Shown here piece by piece: positions 52,092-59,550 of a stretch of 64,000 nt of DNA. Source of the DNA: CAYWBU01 sp942491525 (GTDB lineage Bacteria; Desulfobacterota; Desulfomonilia; UBA1062); NCBI GenBank assembly GCA_942491525.1, contig CALOBW010000055.1:62001-126000 (forward strand), in the 5' to 3' direction. How positions within the stretch are numbered: position 1 is the first letter of the stretch; each line of letters starts with the position of its first letter. The notes under the pieces were generated by a model. The model was not told where the DNA came from. It saw only the letters and a program-made list of their open reading frames with translations, and ran no database searches. The position numbers and the translations under genes were made by a program.

Positions 52092-53504
52092 CTCTCCTCC
52101 CAGGCGGCCCGGCGGTCGCCGTCATTGGTGGTGAAGAGGATCTCTTTCATGCGTGAGCTGAGCCAGACGTCGCGGAAGAGCGCCTTGGGCTCGTCGCCGG
52201 TCATGTTGCAGTAGTTCTTCATGAAGAGCATGCGTGTCGAGCGCGGGATGTCGCGCGGGATGCTGTTGTTGATCTGGACCAGATTCTTGATGCGCTTTTC
52301 GCGCGAAACCTCGTTATAGAGATTGACCCGGTCGGTATCCACCAGGAAGAATTCGCGTTTCTTGGCGTCCACCAGCACGTTGCAGGCCTTGAGGTCGGCG
52401 TGGTAGATGCCGCGGGCGTGCATGGCGCCGATGATGCGGCCGTACTCGCCGATCAGCTGGTGGCGGTCGCGCACATCCATGGTTTTGAGGTCGTGGGAAG
52501 AGCACGCGGTCAAAACCGGGGTGCGGAACCGCCTCATTGATCAGGATGCTGCTCTTGTCGTTGAAGATCAGCATGGCGACCGGCTGGGCGGTGCGGATGC
52601 CGTTGAAGTGCAGGCTCAGCAGCCCCTTCCAGGCGCGCAGGGCGTAAGGCTCGGTGGCCGGCTTGGGCTTGCGGTAGGATTTGACGCAAAAGCTGTCCAC
52701 GATTGAGAGCTGGGTCTTGTCCTGCACCTTGAGCACATTTTCATCATTCTTGAGGTTCTGATGGTGCCGGCGGATGGTCTGGTCCAGGTCGATCTCCTGC
52801 TGCTGGTAGATCAGGGCCGTATATTCGTCGCTGCTGATCTCGCGGGTGAAGCTGCTGGGTTTGATGCAGCGTTCAACCATATCAAGCGAGCGCCTGCGGG
52901 CGATCTCGTGGGATCGTCTGCGGATGGCCGGGATCAGATCCTTATGGCCCAGCTCCTTGAGGGCTGCTTTGAGCTGGCGGTCGCTGACCGAGTAGATGCT
53001 CAGCACCTGCCCGAACATCTCAATAATGTCTTTCTGTTTGATGGTTTTCTTCTGGATCTCGTAGGCGTCGATCAGATAGGCCCTCTGTTCGTGGTCGAGG
53101 ATGACGTTGCCCCAGTGCAGATCCCTGTGCAGGTAGCCTGCTTTGAGTAGCTCGGTGGCCAGCTGCAGCATGATTTCGCGCTGGTCAGACTTCTCGATGT
53201 CGTGCAGGGGGGTGCCGGGGACAATGGCCTCGGTCACCAGGGCTGATTTGTGGCCGGTCGTGTGGTGTGCAATCACATCGGGAACCCGGAATCCGGCCGC
53301 CTTCAGATCTTTAAGAATGTGCGCCTCGCTTGCGGTGCGCGGGCGTAGCCGGTTGGAGATCTTCTGCCCCAGGTCGACCGGGTGGTAGATCTTGATGTAG
53401 GCCCAGGGCTGGCCGTTCCTGGCCAGCCGATAGACGCTGCGGGAGCTCTTCTCCTGGACTGCGATCCATTCACAGTCACTGTAAAGGTCTTTGAAGTAGT
53501 CCAT
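52088..53504 (-). pseudogene. Tandem LPS-kinase-like (Kdo/WaaP-type) gene interrupted by a frameshift
   Basis: Two adjoining frames make one protein of about 470 residues. Domain 1 (1-220): 'WAYIKIYHP' with Lys38, catalytic loop 'HRDLHWGNVIL' (His126-Asn133) and 'YLIDAYE' (metal Asp146). Domain 2: 'VKSYRKPKP' N-lobe, then after the shift 'YHADLKACNVLVD' and 'FFLVDTDRVN'. These are the LPS heptose/Kdo kinase loops. The frame changes by +1 in about 52490-52515 (after 'EAVPHPGFDRVLF'), near a CCC run, so a one-base insertion, a sequencing error or a genuine lesion would all explain it. Downstream of dnaJ by 16 bases. Confidence 0.75.
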
Positions 53505-53520
53505 GAGAATGGGCCCCTCT

Positions 53521-54624
53521 TTATTGGAAAATATTGAAACGCTTCTTCTTGGACGGTTTGCGGATCTCGTCGCCCTCTATCTCGGCCAGCTTTTCCAGCA
53601 GGGAGCGCTGTTCGCTGCTCAGCTTCTGCGGGATGATCACGTCGATGGTGACCCGCAGGTTGCCGTGGCCGCTGCCCCTGAGATGCTTGATGCCCTTGTC
53701 GCGAATGGTGTAGACGCTGCCGGGCTGGGTGCCGGGCTTGATCTCCAGTTCGCTCTCGCCGTCTAGGGTCGGTACGCTGATGGTGGTGCCCAGGGCCGCC
53801 TGGGTGTAGGAGATCGGCATCTCGATTATGAGATGGTCGCCCTGGCGCTCGAAAATTTCGTGCGCCTTGACCTCGATGATGACATAGAGGTCGCCGGGCG
53901 GGCCGCCGAGCTGGCCCAGTTCGCCCTCGCCGGAGACGCGCATGGTGGCGCCGTTGTCGACACCGGCCGGTATTTTGACCTGCAGGGTCTTGGTCTGGGT
54001 GGTTGTGCCGCGTCCGCGACACTCCTTGCAGGGGTTGGTGATGATCTGGCCTTCGCCGCGGCAGCTCGGGCAGGTGGTGCTGACCGTGAAGAATCCCTGG
54101 GACCGGTAGACCTGGCCGCGGCCCTGGCACTCATCGCACTGCTTGGGCGAGGTTCCGGGTTCGGCGCCGCTGCCGTCACAATGGTCGCATTTGATGGTTT
54201 TGGGGATTTCAACCGCGATCTCGGTGCCGCTGTTGGCCTCTTCAAGGGTGATCTCTGTTGTATATTTTAGGTCTGCTCCGCGCACCGGGCGCCGGCGGCC
54301 TGAGCCGCGTCCCGAAGAGAAACCGAACATCTCGCCGAAAAGGTCGGAGAAGCTGTTGAAAATATCTTCGGAGCCGGAGAATCCCTGGAAGCCCGAACCC
54401 TGCAGGCCGTCATGGCCGTACTGGTCGTAGAGGCGCTTCTTCTCGGCGTCGTGCAGCACCTCGTAGGCCTCGGAGGCCTCCTTGAAGCGTGCCTCGGCGT
54501 CGTCATCGCCAGGGTTGCGGTCGGGATGGTACTTCATGGCCAGCTTGCGGTAGGCCTTTTTGATTTCATCGGCTGACGCTGACCGGGAGAGACCTAAGAT
54601 CTCGTAGTAATCTCTTTTGGTCAT
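53521..54624 (-). CDS. dnaJ: Chaperone protein DnaJ (Hsp40, type I)
   Basis: 367 residues. J domain with HPD at 33-35 ('KYHPDRNPGDDDAEARF'), Gly/Phe-rich segment (about 72-112), and four CxxCxGxG-type zinc motifs at Cys146/149, 163/166, 185/188 and 199/202. The substrate-binding C-terminal domains follow ('GVDNGATMRVSGEGELGQLGGPPGDLYV'). It stimulates DnaK. It is not in the CIRCE operon but follows rpoZ, overlapping its stop by 4 bases (ATGA), so it may be regulated differently from dnaK. The kinase-like gene is downstream. Confidence 0.97.
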   Translation of the reverse strand: MTKRDYYEILGLSRSASADEIKKAYRKLAMKYHPDRNPGDDDAEARFKEASEAYEVLHDAEKKRLYDQYGHDGLQGSGFQGFSGSEDIFNSFSDLFGEMFGFSSGRGSGRRRPVRGADLKYTTEITLEEANSGTEIAVEIPKTIKCDHCDGSGAEPGTSPKQCDECQGRGQVYRSQGFFTVSTTCPSCRGEGQIITNPCKECRGRGTTTQTKTLQVKIPAGVDNGATMRVSGEGELGQLGGPPGDLYVIIEVKAHEIFERQGDHLIIEMPISYTQAALGTTISVPTLDGESELEIKPGTQPGSVYTIRDKGIKHLRGSGHGNLRVTIDVIIPQKLSSEQRSLLEKLAEIEGDEIRKPSKKKRFNIFQ

Positions 54625-54815
54625 GACTTGTCGTGCAGGGTGACCTTTTTCTCGGCAATCTCTCTGAGAGAGGTTACGACGGCTTTATTTTCGGTACGCT
54701 TTGAGAGGGCTTCGGCTCCCTTCATGAGCTGCTTGGTGCGAATTGATGCCGCTCTTGCCAGGGAAAAACGATCGGTGACCTGTTCCAGACAATCTTCTAC
54801 GGTAACTCTAGCCAT
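54621..54815 (-). CDS. rpoZ: RNA polymerase omega subunit
   Basis: 64 residues from ATG 54815 (GGAAGG ahead). 'MARVTVEDCLEQVTDRFSLARAASIRTKQL' is the omega signature, with the conserved 'NRF.L...A..R..QL' element reading 'DRFSLARAASIRTKQL'. 'ENKAVVTSLREIAEKKV' completes it. It supports assembly of beta-prime and ppGpp response. Usually linked to gmk or spoT; here it is joined by an ATGA overlap to dnaJ, an unusual pairing. Confidence 0.93.
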   Translation of the reverse strand: MARVTVEDCLEQVTDRFSLARAASIRTKQLMKGAEALSKRTENKAVVTSLREIAEKKVTLHDKS

Positions 54816-55086
54816 ATTCACCTTCCTGTGTTTTGGATATATATTAATGTTGCTGCAGTGTAAAGACAGCTGGGCAGCTTCTGCCTGCTGACAGAAACTG
54901 CCCAGTGCCTAATGCCATATAATTGGCTGGGCGTCAAGAGTACAGCATTAGTGGCTTGACATGGGGCTGGATTATGGCTACACAGAGGTCAGTTGTTATG
55001 AAACTTTGTTGTCTATCCATGAATAAATTGCAATAAAGATATCTTTGTAGTATTAACATTGCGATTAAAATAGATCACGGAGGGAT

Positions 55087-55149
55087 ATGGCGACTTTAAA
55101 CGCAATTTGCTCAACTGATGTTTTAGGTGCTGCGTCTCGCGGCTTGTAG
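55087..55149 (+). CDS. Possible small ORF/leader peptide upstream of fba
   Basis: A 20-codon frame, ATG 55087 to TAG 55149, preceded by GGAGGG 3 bases away, the best ribosome site in this intergenic region. The peptide (MATLNAICSTD then VLGAASRGL) has no run of a regulatory amino acid and matches nothing I know. It ends before the fba promoter, so it would not be a leader on that transcript. Chance occurrence is quite possible. Confidence 0.25.
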   Translation: MATLNAICSTDVLGAASRGL

Positions 55150-55177
55150 ATCTCGGTATTCCATTTAATGAGTTAAC

Positions 55178-55186
55178 TGGTATAAT
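55178..55186 (+). promoter_or_regulatory. Extended -10 promoter of fba
   Basis: TGGTATAAT (55178-55186), a perfect TGnTATAAT extended -10 element. No good -35 is present, as is usual for this class. It predicts a start near 55193, giving a leader of about 37 bases with AAGGAG ahead of the fba ATG at 55230. Confidence 0.7.
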
Positions 55187-55229
55187 AGATAGATCAAAAA
55201 TTTTCGGTACTTCTGAATAAGGAGAAGAG

Positions 55230-56225
55230 ATGACAATTTCTTATAAAGATCTGGGGTTGGTTAATACGAAGGATATGTTCAAGAAGGCTTTTGAGGGCGG
55301 TTATGCCGTGCCGGCCTACAATTTCAATAACCTGGAGCAGCTGCAGGCCATCGTGGCCGGTTGCGTTGAGTCCGGTTCTCCGGTCATCCTGCAGGTATCC
55401 AAGGGTGCCAGGGCTTATGCCAATGAGACCCTGCTGCGCTACATGGCTCAGGGAGCCGTTGAGTACGCCAAAGAGCTGGGCAAGGCGATCCCCATAGCTC
55501 TGCATCTCGATCATGGTGATTCGTTTGAGACCTGCAAAGAGTGTATCGATGCCGGCTTCTCCTCCGTCATGATCGACGGTTCGCACCACTCATTTGAAGA
55601 TAACATCGCCCTGACCAAGAGGGTTGTGGAGTATGCCCATCAGTTCGATGTGACCGTCGAGGCTGAGCTGGGTGTGCTGGCCGGCGTTGAGGATGACGTG
55701 GTTGCCGAGCACTCCACCTACACCAAGCCCGAAGAGGTGATTGAGTTTGTTGAGAGAACCGGCTGTGACTCGCTGGCCATCTCCATCGGCACCTCCCACG
55801 GAGCCAACAAGTTCAAGCCCGAGCAGTGCGAGCGCAATGCCGAGGGCAAACTGGTTCCGCCGCCGCTGGCCTTTGATATCCTCGAAGAGATCGAGAAGAA
55901 GATCCCCGGCTTCCCCATCGTGCTGCACGGATCATCGTCAGTGCCCCAGGAGTATGTTGAGATGATCAACGCCAATGGCGGCGCTCTGAAGGATTCGGTT
56001 GGTATCCCCGAGGAGCAGCTGCGCAAGGCTGCTAAGTCTGCCGTCTGCAAGATCAACGTTGACTCCGACGGCCGTCTGGCCATGACCGGCATGGTGCGCA
56101 AAGTTCTGGTTGAGAACCCCGGCGAGTTTGATCCGCGCAAGTTCCTCGGACCGGCTCGTGATGCTCTCAAGGAGATGTACAAGCGTAAGAATAAAGAGGT
56201 GCTCGGCTCTGCCGGTCGCGTCTAG
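55230..56225 (+). CDS. fba: Fructose-1,6-bisphosphate aldolase, class II
   Basis: 331 residues. Zinc aldolase that cleaves or forms fructose 1,6-bisphosphate. 'YAVPAYNFNNLEQLQAI' opens the barrel. 'IALHLDHGDSFE' carries catalytic Asp94 and zinc ligand His95, 'VEAELGVLAGVEDD' the Glu region, 'SIGTSHG' His190, 'PIVLHGSSSVP' the next zinc His, and 'KINVDSDGRLAMTG' the phosphate site. The form is the non-FbaA, class IIB type. Own promoter and terminator. Convergent with fbp, so the reversible and gluconeogenic steps are neighbours. Confidence 0.97.
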   Translation: MTISYKDLGLVNTKDMFKKAFEGGYAVPAYNFNNLEQLQAIVAGCVESGSPVILQVSKGARAYANETLLRYMAQGAVEYAKELGKAIPIALHLDHGDSFETCKECIDAGFSSVMIDGSHHSFEDNIALTKRVVEYAHQFDVTVEAELGVLAGVEDDVVAEHSTYTKPEEVIEFVERTGCDSLAISIGTSHGANKFKPEQCERNAEGKLVPPPLAFDILEEIEKKIPGFPIVLHGSSSVPQEYVEMINANGGALKDSVGIPEEQLRKAAKSAVCKINVDSDGRLAMTGMVRKVLVENPGEFDPRKFLGPARDALKEMYKRKNKEVLGSAGRV

Positions 56226-56249
56226 AATTTAAGCTGAATGATCAGGGAG

Positions 56250-56277
56250 AGGCGGAGCAGATGCTCCGCCTTTTTTT
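56250..56277 (+). terminator. Terminator of fba
   Basis: A perfect 10-bp stem, AGGCGGAGCA (56250-56259) with TGCTCCGCCT (56262-56271), a 2-base loop GA, and a run of seven Ts. It ends at the fbp stop codon and lies between the two convergent genes. Confidence 0.93.
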
Positions 56278-56278
56278 G

Positions 56279-57295
56279 TCAGTTGTTTCTTTTGGCGAAC
56301 TCTTCATACTCTAGCACGTCGGCCTTGGAGCCGATCACCAGCGGCACGCGCTGATGAATCTCGGTCGGTTTGATGTCCAGGATGCGCTCATAGCCGGTCG
56401 AGGCGTAGCCGCCGGCCTGTTCGGCGATGTAGGCCAGGGGGTTGGCCTCGTAGAGCAGGCGCAGTTTGCCGGTCGGTTTCTGGGGGTTCATGGTGTCTTC
56501 GGGGTAGAGGAAGATGCCGCCGCGCAGCAGGTTGCGGTGGAAGTCAGCCACCAAGGAGCCGATGTAGCGCGCGGTGTAGGGCTTGCCGTTGGCATTTTCG
56601 GTTGATTTGAGATGGTCGACATAGGCGCGGGTGCCCGGCTTCCAGTAGTTGTAGTAGGCCTCGTTGACGCTGAAGACCTTGCCGCGTTCGGGCATCTTGA
56701 TGTTTTCACGCGAGAGCACGAACTCGCCGACGCTGGGGTCGAGGGTGAAGCAGTTGACGCCGTTGCCGGTGGAGTAGACCAGGTTGGTGCTGGATGAGTA
56801 GATGATGTAGCCGGCGCCGAACTGCTCATAGCCGGGCTGCAGGCAGTCCTCAACGGTGCCGTTGCCGTCGCCTTCCGAGGTGCGCTTGAAGATTGAGAAG
56901 ATGGTGCCGATCGAGACGTTGACGTCGATGTTGCTGGAGCCGTCCAGCGGGTCGAACATCACCACATAGTCGCCCTTGGGGTACTCGTTGGGGATCAGCA
57001 CGATCTCCTGATTCTCTTCGGAGGCCATGACGCAGACCTTGCCGATGTGGTTGAGGGCGTTGATGAAGACCTTGTTGGCGTAGACATCCAGTTTCTGGAC
57101 ATCCTCGCCCTGGACGTTCTTGTGGCCGATGCCGCCCAGGATGTCTTCGGCCAGGCCGGCCTGGCCGACGGCCGCGGCCACCATCTTGGCCGCAAAAACT
57201 ATCTGAGAGAGCACGGAGCTGAAATCGCCGCGGCCGCCGTAGATGCGCTGCTCATTCAGGATGTGCCGCTGGATTGTGATGATTTCGTCGTTCAT
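56279..57295 (-). CDS. fbp: Fructose-1,6-bisphosphatase class I
   Basis: 338 residues. Hydrolyses fructose 1,6-bisphosphate in gluconeogenesis. Metal site 'VMFDPLDGSSNIDVNVSIGTIFSI', 'EENQEIV' acidic residues, 'YIGSLVADFHRNLLRGGIFLYP' and 'KLRLLYEANPLAYIAEQAGG' are the class I signatures. Full length. AAGAGG precedes the ATG. Convergent with fba. Together with the PFK at 36 kb the cell has both directions of this step. Confidence 0.97.
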   Translation of the reverse strand: MNDEIITIQRHILNEQRIYGGRGDFSSVLSQIVFAAKMVAAAVGQAGLAEDILGGIGHKNVQGEDVQKLDVYANKVFINALNHIGKVCVMASEENQEIVLIPNEYPKGDYVVMFDPLDGSSNIDVNVSIGTIFSIFKRTSEGDGNGTVEDCLQPGYEQFGAGYIIYSSSTNLVYSTGNGVNCFTLDPSVGEFVLSRENIKMPERGKVFSVNEAYYNYWKPGTRAYVDHLKSTENANGKPYTARYIGSLVADFHRNLLRGGIFLYPEDTMNPQKPTGKLRLLYEANPLAYIAEQAGGYASTGYERILDIKPTEIHQRVPLVIGSKADVLEYEEFAKRNN

Positions 57296-57429
57296 GGAAA
57301 CCTCTTATTAAATGTAGTGGCGTTAATGATATCACCTTAAGCTGAAATTGCAAGATCAGGAAATCAGGACGTTTTCCAATAAAGTTTGTTTTCTGCCTGC
57401 TGATAAAATGCTTAAGCGTAAAAAGATGC

Positions 57430-57458
57430 TTGACGATAAGTTTGTTACTATGTATAGA
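57430..57458 (+). promoter_or_regulatory. Probable trp operon promoter
   Basis: TTGACG (57430-57435), 17 bases, TATAGA (57453-57458), 9 of 12 consensus bases. The predicted start point near 57465 coincides with the ATG of the leader peptide, which would make the leader mRNA leaderless. No TrpR-type operator was recognised. Confidence 0.65.
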
Positions 57459-57464
57459 AGCGGT

Positions 57465-57530
57465 ATGGTTATTTTAAACGACAACAGATTCTGGTGGTGG
57501 CACAACTCGAAATGTTCGGGCTGTGTGTAG
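57465..57530 (+). CDS. trpL: trp operon leader peptide (three consecutive Trp codons)
   Basis: A 21-residue frame from ATG 57465: MVILNDNRF then Trp-Trp-Trp (TGG TGG TGG at 57492-57500), HNSKCSGCV and TAG. An in-frame ATG at 57450 would add 5 residues. Three adjacent Trp codons followed by mutually exclusive hairpins and an attenuator just before trpE identify it as the leader peptide sensing charged tRNA-Trp. Neither start has a strong ribosome site; see the leaderless prediction. Confidence 0.9.
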   Translation: MVILNDNRFWWWHNSKCSGCV

Positions 57531-57590
57531 TCGTTTAGTCTAAAAACGTTAAGCTAGAGCGGCAGCCCAAAGGGTTGCCGCTTTTTTTTT
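57506..57590 (+). promoter_or_regulatory. trp attenuator: pause, antiterminator and terminator hairpins
   Basis: Three competing structures are readable. 1:2 hairpin: CTCGAA (57506-57511) with TTCGGG (57515-57520). Antiterminator: GGGCTG (57518-57523) with CAGCCC (57563-57568). Terminator: an 11-bp stem 57558-57568 with 57572-57582 (one G-U), loop AAA, then nine Ts. Region 1 starts 5 bases after the Trp codons. A ribosome stalled on them covers region 1, frees GGGCTG and prevents the terminator; rapid translation lets it form. trpE starts 11 bases after the T-run. Confidence 0.9.
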
Positions 57591-57601
57591 GAGGATAAGA
57601 G

Positions 57602-58975
57602 ATGCGATTGATCAGAGATATCAAGGACCGCGGGGTGGTAGTTGTCAGGCAGCTGAGCTGTGACACCCTGACGCCGGTGCAGGCTTTTGCCCAGCTGGTT
57701 GGCGATGGCGAGGGTTTTCTGCTGGAATCGATCCCCGGGGAATTTACCTTTCTGGGAGGTTTCAGCGATGACGTTGTGACCGTTGATCAGATGGGCTGCG
57801 GCGGTTTTGATCAGATCCCGCCGGCCGGCAGACTGCAGTTCGAGGCCGAGGGTATTCCGCCCTTCATCGGCGGCTATGTGGGTTATATGGGTTATGACAT
57901 GGTGCGCGGCATCGAGGATCTGCCCCGGCCGGGCAAGCCCTCTGGGTTTGCCGATGTGATGCTGGGGCGCGTGAACACCCTGGTGGTCTTTGATCACCTC
58001 AATCAGCGCGTTTCAATCGTGCATACGATTGTGGGGGATGGCCTGGCAGAGGCAGCTGCCCTGGCTGAGGCCGCTGCAGCCATCGATCCGGTTGAGGCCG
58101 CCCTGCTCAGGCAGGATAATGTTGAGCCGGCCGCCGAACCCGCGGCGTGTCCGCTGCTGGGTGTTTCGCTGAGCGAGGCTGAGTTCAAGGATGCCGTCAC
58201 AAGAGCCAAGGAGTATATCCGCGAGGGCGATATCATGCAGGTGGTGCTCTCGCGGCGCCTGGAGCTTAAGACCATGAGCAAGCCCTTTGATACCTATCGC
58301 CGCCTGCGCCGCATCAATCCCTCGCCCTATCTCTTCTATATCCGCATCAAGGATGTGACCCTGATCGGCTCCTCGCCCGAGGTCATGGTTAAGCTCAAGG
58401 ATGACAAAATCACCTCCCTGCCGATTGCCGGCACCCGCCGGCGCGGCAGAAGCGCCGCCGATGACCAGGCCATGGTCGACGATCTGCTCTCGGATAAAAA
58501 GGAGCGCGCCGAGCACCTGATGCTGCTCGATCTGGCGCGCAACGACGTGGGCCGGGTGGCCCAGCCCGGCACGGTCAGGGTTGAGGAGCGCGAGACGGTT
58601 AAGTTCTACTCGCACGTCATGCATATCGTTTCCAAGGTGACCGGCAAGCTGCGCCGCGAGCTGACAAATATTGATGTTCTTACGGCCTGCTTTCCCTGCG
58701 GCACCGTCTCGGGCGCACCCAAGGTGCGCGCCATGCAGATCATCGACGAGCTGGAGGGGGTTGAGCGCGGGCCCTACGCCGGCGCCGTGGGCTACCTCTC
58801 CTTTGACGGCAATGTTGATACCGGCATCGCCATCCGCACCATCTTCATGAAGGGTGAGCGCGCCTTTGTGCAGGCCGGCGCCGGGGTGGTCTGGGACTCG
58901 GACCCCGACCTGGAACTGAAAGAGATTAACAATAAGCTGAAGGTGCTGAGCACGGCCCTGGGAGGTTTGCAATGA
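57602..58975 (+). CDS. trpE: Anthranilate synthase component I
   Basis: 457 residues. Makes anthranilate from chorismate with ammonia from TrpG. Feedback-inhibition element 'LLES' at 40-43, chorismate-site blocks 'EYIREGDIMQVVLSRR', 'NPSPYLFYIRI', 'LIGSSPEVMVKL', 'LPIAGTRRRGR', 'LDLARNDVGRV', 'FPCGTVSGAPKVRAMQIID', 'GAVGYLSFDGNVDTGIAIRT'. The Trp-binding Ser43 suggests normal allosteric inhibition. A somewhat short linker gives a length below the usual 490-500. First structural gene after the attenuator; overlaps trpG by 4 bases. Confidence 0.97.
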   Translation: MRLIRDIKDRGVVVVRQLSCDTLTPVQAFAQLVGDGEGFLLESIPGEFTFLGGFSDDVVTVDQMGCGGFDQIPPAGRLQFEAEGIPPFIGGYVGYMGYDMVRGIEDLPRPGKPSGFADVMLGRVNTLVVFDHLNQRVSIVHTIVGDGLAEAAALAEAAAAIDPVEAALLRQDNVEPAAEPAACPLLGVSLSEAEFKDAVTRAKEYIREGDIMQVVLSRRLELKTMSKPFDTYRRLRRINPSPYLFYIRIKDVTLIGSSPEVMVKLKDDKITSLPIAGTRRRGRSAADDQAMVDDLLSDKKERAEHLMLLDLARNDVGRVAQPGTVRVEERETVKFYSHVMHIVSKVTGKLRRELTNIDVLTACFPCGTVSGAPKVRAMQIIDELEGVERGPYAGAVGYLSFDGNVDTGIAIRTIFMKGERAFVQAGAGVVWDSDPDLELKEINNKLKVLSTALGGLQ

Positions 58976-59550
58976 TTCTGATGATCGATAACTTTGATTC
59001 ATTTACCTATAACATTGTGCAGGCCATCACGGCCATGGGCGCCGAAGTGAAGACTCTGCGCAACAACCAGACCTCCATTGAGGAGATCGCGGGCATGGAG
59101 CTGAACGGCATCATCATCTCGCCCGGGCCGGGCACGCCGGAAGATGCCGGCATCTCGCGTGATGTGATCCGCTACTTCCATCGCAAGCTGCCCATGCTGG
59201 GCGTCTGTCTTGGCCACCAGTGCATCGCCGATGTCTTCGGCGGCAAGGTTATGCATGCCGGTCAAGTCATGCACGGCAAGCTCTCGCTGGTGGAGCACAA
59301 TGCGCAGGGTCTTTTTGAAAATCTGCCGCAGAACTTCGCCGCCGTGCGCTACCACTCCCTGGCGGTTGAGCGCGGCACACTGCCGGATGAGCTGGAGATC
59401 TGCGCCGAGAGTGCGGACGGTGAGATCATGGCTCTGAAGCACCGCGACTACCCGCTCTTTGGCGTGCAGTTCCACCCCGAATCCATCTCCACCGAGTACG
59501 GCGTGGAGCTGATGAAAAACTTTGTGAACCTGACAGGAGAGATCTCATGA
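58972..59550 (+). CDS. trpG: Anthranilate synthase component II (glutamine amidotransferase)
   Basis: 192 residues. Class I amidotransferase feeding ammonia to TrpE. Nucleophile Cys79 in 'LGVCLGHQCI', and His168/Glu170 in 'GVQFHPESISTEYG' complete the triad. 'MIDNFDSFTYNIVQ' and 'ISPGPGTPEDAG' are diagnostic. It starts in an ATGA overlap with trpE. In many bacteria the same subunit serves p-aminobenzoate synthase; the operon context gives tryptophan as main use. Confidence 0.97.
   Translation: MILMIDNFDSFTYNIVQAITAMGAEVKTLRNNQTSIEEIAGMELNGIIISPGPGTPEDAGISRDVIRYFHRKLPMLGVCLGHQCIADVFGGKVMHAGQVMHGKLSLVEHNAQGLFENLPQNFAAVRYHSLAVERGTLPDELEICAESADGEIMALKHRDYPLFGVQFHPESISTEYGVELMKNFVNLTGEIS

Larger units (their letters stand above)
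54816..55229. promoter_or_regulatory. Divergent intergenic region between rpoZ and fba
   Basis: 414 bases holding the promoters of rpoZ-dnaJ and fba. An imperfect 14-bp hairpin (54870-54883 with 54892-54905, one mismatch) lies near the rpoZ side and has no T-run. A TATAAT hexamer (54918-54923) and a TTGACA (54956-54961) occur without good partners. A 20-codon frame (55087-55149) and the fba promoter (55178-55186) are listed separately. Nothing else is apparent. Confidence 0.45.

Noticed and set aside
52490..52515. Programmed ribosomal frameshift in the tandem kinase gene
   Set aside because: No slippery heptamer, internal Shine-Dalgarno or stop codon at the shift point that would support a programmed event; a lesion or base-call error is simpler.
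54870..54905. Hairpin between rpoZ and fba as a terminator
   Set aside because: No T-run on either strand, and it lies upstream of both divergent genes where no transcript needs ending.
57348..57464. Longer version of the trp leader peptide starting at 57348
   Set aside because: It would run through the predicted promoter and has no ribosome site; the short versions from 57450 or 57465 fit the attenuator.
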